From: an uncultured Collinsella sp.
GTDB lineage: Bacteria > Actinomycetota > Coriobacteriia > Coriobacteriales > Coriobacteriaceae
Assembly: GCA_902494375.1 (NCBI GenBank)
Contig: CABUTL010000001.1
Coordinates: 1 to 30,094, forward strand
Direction: 5' to 3'
Length of the DNA: 30,094 nt
Shown here in pieces: positions 26,401 through 30,094 of this stretch. The first letter of the stretch is position 1, and every line of letters starts with the position of its first letter. The translations under genes were made by a program, and so were the position numbers. The notes beneath the pieces were generated by a model. The model did no database searches. It was not told the DNA's origin and was given only the letters and a program-made list of their open reading frames with translations.

Positions 26401-27779
26401 CGTACGCCGTGATCGGCCAGTCCATCGCGGGCTGGGGCGTTATGTCGCCAGATGCCACAGTACCCCACGCGGTGCCGTGGCCGCAGCACACGGGCTTTTT
26501 GGCAACTGTCAACGAGCAGCTGCAGCATGTTACGTGGACGCGAGGCGCATCGGCGTTTGCAGCGACACCCGTCGGCGCAGCTGGCTGCGGCCCGGCATCG
26601 TTCAGCATGAGCAACAACGGCAGGTGCGTGCTATACGTCGAGAACACTGACGGCAAAGTGGGGCAAACCTACGACGAAGAAGGCGAGCCGGTGGCGGTAA
26701 TGGGCAAGCATTTCCGCATCTTCGCCAGTACGCTGATAGACGATCTGTTCACGGAGCCATTCGTGCTCTGCGAGTTGGAGCACCCCATCGATCAGATAAC
26801 GACGTTTTTGATCTCGGGCGGCATGCTCTCAGCGCTTGCCACGCACATCGTGAGCGCCGAGCAGAGCAAGGCAGAACTGCACGGCATCGAAGTGCCCTTG
26901 GTGGCATGCGCCACACCACTGGGCGCGATGGCCAACCTGGGCGCCGTGGTGCCCGGGGCGGCAAGCGAGTCGTTTACGGTAACGGTGCGAAACGACGGCA
27001 ACACGCTGCTGACCGCAGGAACAATCGATCTGTACCGAGAGGGCTCTAACCAGCCGTTCTCCAGCGCATCCATCGGGTTCGGAGCGAACGCACGCATGGC
27101 ATCGATCTTTGATCCAGAGCTTGACGAGGACGCATCGGCCAACGACATGGCACACGTGAAGTACGCGCTCGAGACGCTGGGCGCACGTTTTGCAACGCAC
27201 CCGCTGGTAGCCGACAACGGCAACGCCGTGCTGGCACCGGGTTGCACGGCACAGTTCCGTATGAGCTTCGCCATCCCCGAGAGTTGGAGCGACGAAGTGG
27301 GCAAACGCGTAACGCTGTATGCGAAGGCGCGTAATCTGGTGGCGCTCGATCCCGTAACGCTCGAAGAAATTCGACCGGGCGCGAACTCGGCGCTGGGTGC
27401 TGTACTGCACGAGCTCCACGTGCCCGACGCGGCATGCGAACGCTCAGAAGTTCAGGTCGGCGTATGCGACAGCGCGGACGCCACAGGGCTTCACGACGCC
27501 CCGATGACGGCGGACGGCGATGGTGGCTCAAGTGGCGGCGGTACTGACGAGGACGGCGGCTCCGGCGGAAGCAGCTCCGGCAGTGGCAAGGACCACGGCA
27601 ATAACAAGCGCTCCGGAAAAGCGGGCGCGCTTGCGGGCACGGGCGATGCCAACGCTCCCCTCACGGCAGCCGCTGCAGCACTCGCCGCGGCTGGTGCCGG
27701 CCTTGTCGCCTACAGCGCCCGCCGCACGGCACTCGAAGCCGACACCGCCAATGAGGCCAATTCGGATAGGCCTCGCTAG
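23412..27779 (+). CDS. Giant wall-anchored surface protein with Tat-like signal and LAGTG sorting motif
   Basis: A 1455-aa exported protein. MLDRRSLLIAGASSLAGIML at the N-terminus contains a twin-arginine-like RRSLL pattern and a hydrophobic core; cleavage is likely after AYA near 41. Next is a carrier-like domain (about 48-130) with ANKNTPITGAQVTL and DDEGTAIFEV features of B-type / carboxypeptidase-regulatory-like Ig folds. The long middle has no family I recognise and is Trp/Tyr- and beta-rich. A CARDB-like Ig segment lies at about 1180-1220 (ESFTVTVRNDGNTLL). The C-terminus has a Gly/Ser-rich linker, LAGTGD (1407-1412), a hydrophobic stretch (about 1417-1434) and ARR, which is a sortase signal with a noncanonical LPXTG. 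I start at ATG 23412 with GGGAG 7 nt upstream; an open frame extends further up but overlaps the LuxR gene in an unlike reading. Function unknown. Confidence 0.88.
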   Translation: MLDRRSLLIAGASSLAGIMLPRVPGSKNAFLLPFAPTEAYADEDDPFKVLVLSRTMFGVVVVDVANKNTPITGAQVTLTSRYAAGKQLTATTDDEGTAIFEVAPLSEGYVDEATLLDAYDFNGGISISMAGYRDVEIPLARVQGGTAITAPTRPLSDGEPYFRQLTFDEWDIQYADATFMALPKDDTANEQPDTHAFTVQAHLPQGGQATLHINKMTPAAGSSPETVTQIGQVKASASGADNLAMFTLEDKFLDAASGLLEEGCKLRFVLDYQGKTYTLSSPMAVVTAPAEKAESGSTTIVPTTMDQEVTPFDFPAAFPGIGGNKFTCWMPSFPILFDFSFAGYVLFGGGYKPVGYMNDSGNPDPEYWKKSPRESGAKQANRYLDEMKGKWNQYKSMSAGSGTDPRNTKLLRHHCTLLFTMDIATQLYGSLAYDWVGKTWGDNNDPAFGNIKALFQVRTDLNWTEQFTLGPVPFFLNVNPWVLAKLALAVGAHTHGSGAAFFKNISLDYSNTSGSFTIQIGLAVTFGAGVAGVASSAVRGAASLTLFIGYEKADGHQLPRLRVGADVDVDVILQFVMFKWTTKAWSGSWPTLLDSWNMSVNNGDQYVLQCSELALGGDTPYTLDACFGSAGNAEAGGVPQFIASATIVTNAELLARAEVNATAANVAPVVRDWDRAVTRIELEADAESDDTGQVEHFVHALIENGENAAPMYEYTYIVQATNAVADPNANSVGVSEDERGGIKPSSDNVLFSGVLSEAHMKLAMIAGVECLFRIASVRYGDNGRSRLVVHTKANGTWSIPTPVDFPLGFGENDVERDGIFDYDFDVVEYTDGRGNQDAYVLLVSGERPAGDNTHFDTASTSGMLSVVRLRISNDGVRVISHTSWRSISRGRLQEDGYHCLQCPRITVGKTLVDGRLSGAYLHRRGTTAEKALGSEAEVALECFTLWSDVSGDSLTFRQVHRFPQAPSSIELGEPENINGKMVVPVAYETVSGCGCASYAVIGQSIAGWGVMSPDATVPHAVPWPQHTGFLATVNEQLQHVTWTRGASAFAATPVGAAGCGPASFSMSNNGRCVLYVENTDGKVGQTYDEEGEPVAVMGKHFRIFASTLIDDLFTEPFVLCELEHPIDQITTFLISGGMLSALATHIVSAEQSKAELHGIEVPLVACATPLGAMANLGAVVPGAASESFTVTVRNDGNTLLTAGTIDLYREGSNQPFSSASIGFGANARMASIFDPELDEDASANDMAHVKYALETLGARFATHPLVADNGNAVLAPGCTAQFRMSFAIPESWSDEVGKRVTLYAKARNLVALDPVTLEEIRPGANSALGAVLHELHVPDAACERSEVQVGVCDSADATGLHDAPMTADGDGGSSGGGTDEDGGSGGSSSGSGKDHGNNKRSGKAGALAGTGDANAPLTAAAAALAAAGAGLVAYSARRTALEADTANEANSDRPR

Positions 27780-27827
27780 CTCCTAGTTACTTTTGTAAGA
27801 GACGCCGACTCGGCTCATCGAACATCA

Positions 27828-27863
27828 AATGGGCTGGCTCTGATAACCCAGAGCCAGCCCATT
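27828..27863. terminator. Bidirectional hairpin between convergent genes
   Basis: Perfect 15-bp arms AATGGGCTGGCTCTG (27828-27842) and 27849-27863, with a 6-nt loop. It lies between the end of the surface protein (+) and the end of the small membrane protein (-). Confidence 0.75.
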
Positions 27864-27868
27864 ACGCA

Positions 27869-28453
27869 TTAGATATCGTCAGTGGAGTCGAGTTCTGCCT
27901 CGAGCTTGGCACGGCGTCTTTTCGCCGTGAAAAACGTTGCGCACAGGCCAGCAAACGTGGCCGCGAAAATCGTCGCACCGCAGAACACGCCCGTGGCCAG
28001 GTTCGCCAACCAAAAGACGCTTTCGAGCGGTACGATCTGCGCCTCAGCGATACAGCGCATTGCGGCAATAACAAGCGCGAACGCGGCGCCGCTAAGACCG
28101 CTGAGAAGCAGGAAATATCCAACAGGAAGATGCTCGGTTTGCCCAAAACGATTGGTATCGACATAGCCCTTCCGCGTTTGCAGTCCTGCGCAAATCAACA
28201 TCACGAGAACGAGCCACAAATACATGGCTGCCTCGAACGGCGTTGCAAAGCCATGCGGCATTTCACTGGCGTCGCTGTGAACCCACGCAACCTGTCGAGC
28301 TATAAACTGGTAGAAAAAGATCATCAACATGCCAAACGAAAGCAGCACGAAACCAATCTTGTAGATCTTTGCGCTTTCCGCCTCCAGGCGCTCGTCCTTT
28401 GGGCCGGCATATTCACGCCACTTTTGCACGATTTTCAGATCTTCAAATTTCAT
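27869..28453 (-). CDS. Small four-helix membrane protein of unknown function
   Basis: A 194-aa membrane protein with helices at about 31-50, 74-90, 113-131 and 145-173, a KWREYAGPKDERLEAESAKI start and a charged tail (AKRRRAKLEAELDSTDDI). It lies just 9 bp after an XRE repressor gene on the same strand. I recall similar membrane proteins with a DUF6773 label beside XRE regulators, but cannot confirm the family from the sequence. The pairing suggests that the regulator controls this protein, with a possible stress or toxin-like role; no function can be stated. It is not obviously an enzyme. Confidence 0.75.
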   Translation of the reverse strand: MKFEDLKIVQKWREYAGPKDERLEAESAKIYKIGFVLLSFGMLMIFFYQFIARQVAWVHSDASEMPHGFATPFEAAMYLWLVLVMLICAGLQTRKGYVDTNRFGQTEHLPVGYFLLLSGLSGAAFALVIAAMRCIAEAQIVPLESVFWLANLATGVFCGATIFAATFAGLCATFFTAKRRRAKLEAELDSTDDI

Positions 28454-28462
28454 AATGGACTC

Positions 28463-28693
28463 CTAAAGAGCGTTAGGGTCGACGTCGTTTTCGTCTTCCC
28501 AAAACAAGTCGTTCAACGTAACGCGTAGCGCTTTACAGATTGCCACGCACAAATTAAGCGTGGGGTTGTAGCCGCCCGCCTCGATCAGGCCAATGGTCTG
28601 GCGCGTAACGCCCACGGCCTGGGCCAAGTCAGCTTGCGAAAGGCCAACCGCCGCGCGCGCCGCCTTCATGCGTAGGTTCTTTTTGCCCGGCAT
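28463..28693 (-). CDS. XRE-family transcriptional regulator (small)
   Basis: A 76-aa single-domain helix-turn-helix protein: MKAARAAVGLSQADLAQAVGVTRQTIGLIEAGGYNPTLNL is the canonical XRE/Cro fold, followed by a short acidic tail (WEDENDVDPNAL). Proteins of this type, as in the YozG/ CopG-adjacent 'helix-turn-helix transcriptional regulator' group, are common next to small membrane proteins. I start at ATG 28693 because AAAGGA lies 6 nt upstream and the fold begins there; an open frame further up is unlike the family. It has a strong promoter with operator-like repeats around it and probably represses itself and the downstream membrane gene. Confidence 0.9.
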   Translation of the reverse strand: MPGKKNLRMKAARAAVGLSQADLAQAVGVTRQTIGLIEAGGYNPTLNLCVAICKALRVTLNDLFWEDENDVDPNAL

Positions 28694-28714
28694 GGAGTTC
28701 CTTTCGTAGTAATG

Positions 28715-28782
28715 GACAGATATCCGTTGCAACATGACAGAAATATATTGCATATATCAGACAATGTCAATTATATCTGTCA
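28715..28782. promoter_or_regulatory. Operator-like ACAGATAT repeats around the XRE promoter
   Basis: Copies: ACAGATAT (28716-28723, + strand), ACAGAAATATA (28737-28747, + strand) and the inverse TATATCTGTCA (28772-28782). The second and third are an inverted pair with TGACAG ends that bracket the promoter at 28742-28770; the first lies between the promoter and the start codon. This is the arrangement expected of a self-repressing XRE regulator. Confidence 0.55.
28742..28770 (-). promoter_or_regulatory. Strong sigma70-type promoter for the XRE operon
   Basis: On the minus strand TTGACA and TATATT are exactly 17 bp apart, near consensus, about 49 nt before the XRE start. It is the best promoter match in the window and lies in an unusually AT-rich patch. 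Confidence 0.75.
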
Positions 28783-28887
28783 TTATGGAAACCATATTCG
28801 TCATTGCCATGCGGAAATTACAACTTCGGTTCGCTATTCAAACTTACTCGGACAGAACCGACTCGGTTTTTCGCGAGTAAACGAATC

Positions 28888-28918
28888 TCCATCGAACTCC
28901 GAACGATTGTTCGATGGA
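28888..28918. repeat. Perfect 10-bp inverted repeat upstream of the GyrB-like gene
   Basis: TCCATCGAAC and GTTCGATGGA with an 11-bp spacer. Pairing can extend outward with a bulge. It lies about 12 bp before the candidate -35 region, so it may be a regulatory hairpin or operator. Confidence 0.6.
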
Positions 28919-28929
28919 TTTCGTGTTGG

Positions 28930-28958
28930 GTGGAATCGTCTGTGGGCTGGGCTATGCT
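28930..28958 (+). promoter_or_regulatory. Candidate promoter for the GyrB-like gene
   Basis: GTGGAA and TATGCT spaced by 17 bp. It resembles the TTGGAA / TATGCT promoter at 12463-12491, with one change in the -35. The implied leader is about 50 nt and includes AAAGGAG, which is rather far (16 nt) from the ATG. Confidence 0.4.
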
Positions 28959-29012
28959 ACCTTGACTATCTACATGACTTAAACGCAGCAAAGGAGCACC
29001 GAGAGAGCGAGT

Positions 29013-30094
29013 ATGGCAAAAAACACCGCAAACTATGGTAACGACAGTATCCGCCAGCTCAAGGACGAGGAACGCGTACGCCTGCGCCCCGCCGTCATCT
29101 TTGGCTCGGACGGACTCGATGGCTGCGCGCATGCCGCCTTCGAGATTCTGTCCAACGCCGTTGACGAGGCGCGCCAGGGCTACGGCAAGCTCATCACCCT
29201 TACCGCCTTTCGCGATGGTTCCATTCAGGTAGAGGACAACGGCCGCGGCTGCCCGCTCGACTGGAACCCCTCCGAGAAGCGCTTTAACTGGGAGCTCGTC
29301 TTTTGCGAGCTCTACGCAGGTGGCAAATACAACAACAACCAGGGCGGCGACTACGACTTCTCGCTCGGCACCAACGGCCTGGGCTCATGCGCAACCCAGT
29401 ACGCCTCCGAATACATGGATGTCACGGTTTGGCGCGACGGCAACAAGTACTCCCTGCACTTTAAGAAGGGCAAGGTCGTCGGTGCCAAAAAGAAGGCACT
29501 CGAGATTGAGCCCAGCGACGAGAACCGCACCGGCACCACCATCAAGTGGCGCCCCGATCTTGAGGTCTTTACCTCCATCAGCATCCCCCACGACTGGTAT
29601 CGCGAGACCATGCGCCGCCAGGCCGTGGTCAACGCCAACGTAACCTTCCGCCTGCGCATCGAAGGTGACGATGGCGAGTTTTCCGAAGAAGACTTTTGCT
29701 ATCCCAAGGGCATCGAAGACTACGTGCTCGAGAAGGTCGGTACCGACTACCTCACCGAGCCCTTCTTTATCGAGGCCGACCGTCGCGGTCGCGACCGCGA
29801 GGACCTGCCCGACTACAACGTAAAGATTACCGCGTGCATGTGCTTCTCGCGCACCTTCATGATGCAGGAGTACTACCACAACTCATCGTGGCTCGAAAAC
29901 GGCGGCTCGCCCGAGAAGGCCGCCCGCAGTGCTCTGACCAGCGCCATCGATGCCTACATCAAGCAACAGGGCAAGTACAACAAAAATGAGAGCGGCATTA
30001 AGTGGCAGGACGTCCAGGACTGTCTGGTGCTGGTGAGCAGCAACTTCTCTACCCAGACCAGCTACGAAAACCAGACCAAGAAGGCCATCACCAA
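29013..30094 (+). CDS. GyrB/ParE-like type IIA DNA topoisomerase subunit, 5' part
   Basis: The first 360 codons of a gene that continues past the window. The GHKL ATPase motifs are present in order: ILSNAVDEA (counterpart of the catalytic Glu and Mg-binding Asn), VEDNGRGCP, ELYAGGKYNN, and GTNGLGSCATQ (ATP lid). The opening MAKNTANYGNDSIRQLKDEERVRLRP and the IFGSDG in place of the usual MYIGS mark it as a divergent paralogue of the kind I know from Firmicutes and Actinobacteria, usually paired with a GyrA-like gene. Its product should use ATP to pass DNA through DNA and alter topology. The start is ATG 29013, with a GAGAG-rich stretch just upstream and AAAGGAG 16 nt away. The Toprim and C-terminal parts lie outside the window. 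Confidence 0.88.
   Translation, partial: MAKNTANYGNDSIRQLKDEERVRLRPAVIFGSDGLDGCAHAAFEILSNAVDEARQGYGKLITLTAFRDGSIQVEDNGRGCPLDWNPSEKRFNWELVFCELYAGGKYNNNQGGDYDFSLGTNGLGSCATQYASEYMDVTVWRDGNKYSLHFKKGKVVGAKKKALEIEPSDENRTGTTIKWRPDLEVFTSISIPHDWYRETMRRQAVVNANVTFRLRIEGDDGEFSEEDFCYPKGIEDYVLEKVGTDYLTEPFFIEADRRGRDREDLPDYNVKITACMCFSRTFMMQEYYHNSSWLENGGSPEKAARSALTSAIDAYIKQQGKYNKNESGIKWQDVQDCLVLVSSNFSTQTSYENQTKKAIT

Larger units (their letters stand above)
28783..29012. other. Noncoding region before the GyrB-like gene
   Basis: Together with the XRE promoter region, this makes a gene-free gap of 319 bp. It holds no gene that I can support. It contains a 5-bp hairpin followed by five T (28856-28871), a perfect 10-bp inverted repeat (28888-28897 with 28909-28918, TCCATCGAAC) and a candidate promoter at 28930-28958. 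It is more AT-rich than its neighbours. Confidence 0.6.

Overview
The window is a 30.1 kb stretch of a high-GC (by eye about 60% G+C) bacterial chromosome with dense genes, short spacers and frequent hairpins between genes. The gene content points to a Gram-positive gut actinobacterium of the Coriobacteriia, most likely Collinsella or a near relative. The clues are lipoproteins beside a sortase-type surface protein, a CXXC mini-protein of the CD1871A type, a LuxR-type regulator, a GyrB paralogue and Coriobacteriia-like intergenic palindromes. This placement is inference from gene content, not from a marker gene.

Layout. 1-941 (+): the end of an ABC ATPase and its ABC-2 permease. 1032-3457 (-): a K+-channel-like protein, a LOG-family nucleotide hydrolase and a ClC-type anion channel. 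3528-3624: a cluster of palindromic repeats. 3717-7043 (+): a membrane hybrid histidine kinase with two fused solute-binding domains, then a flavin/PNPOx-fold protein. 7113-10171 (-): a second hybrid kinase translationally coupled to a solute-binding lipoprotein, which looks like a split version of the same sensing design. 10316-12380 (-): a PatB/MalY C-S lyase and the tRNA methyltransferase TrmO. 12522-13646 (+): an unusual XRE / zinc-ribbon / TipAS regulator and a glutaredoxin. 13711-17972 (-): a tRNA-dihydrouridine synthase and a large MacB-like ABC ATPase-permease. 18227-20269 (-): a redox operon of a 48-aa CXXC protein, a polyferredoxin membrane protein and a TlpA-like lipoprotein. It is divergent from an OmpR/HisKA two-component system (20360-22182, +). 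22250-27779 (+): a LuxR-type regulator and a 1455-aa surface protein with a Tat-like signal and a LAGTG sorting signal. 27869-28693 (-): a small membrane protein and an XRE repressor with a strong promoter and operator-like repeats. 29013-30094 (+): the start of a GyrB/ParE-like type IIA topoisomerase subunit, cut by the window end.

How it fits together. Much of the window concerns sensing and the cell envelope: three histidine kinases, five solute-binding or redoxin-like exported modules, two ABC exporters, two ion channels and a wall-anchored giant protein. Neither hybrid kinase has a nearby output regulator, whereas the OmpR-type pair sits directly across from the redox operon and may control it. 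The least ordinary items are the 48-aa CXXC gene with its overlapping TTG start, the XRE-zinc ribbon-TipAS fusion, the fused/split solute-binding hybrid kinases, and the repeat families. I saw no rRNA, tRNA, CRISPR array or intact transposase.
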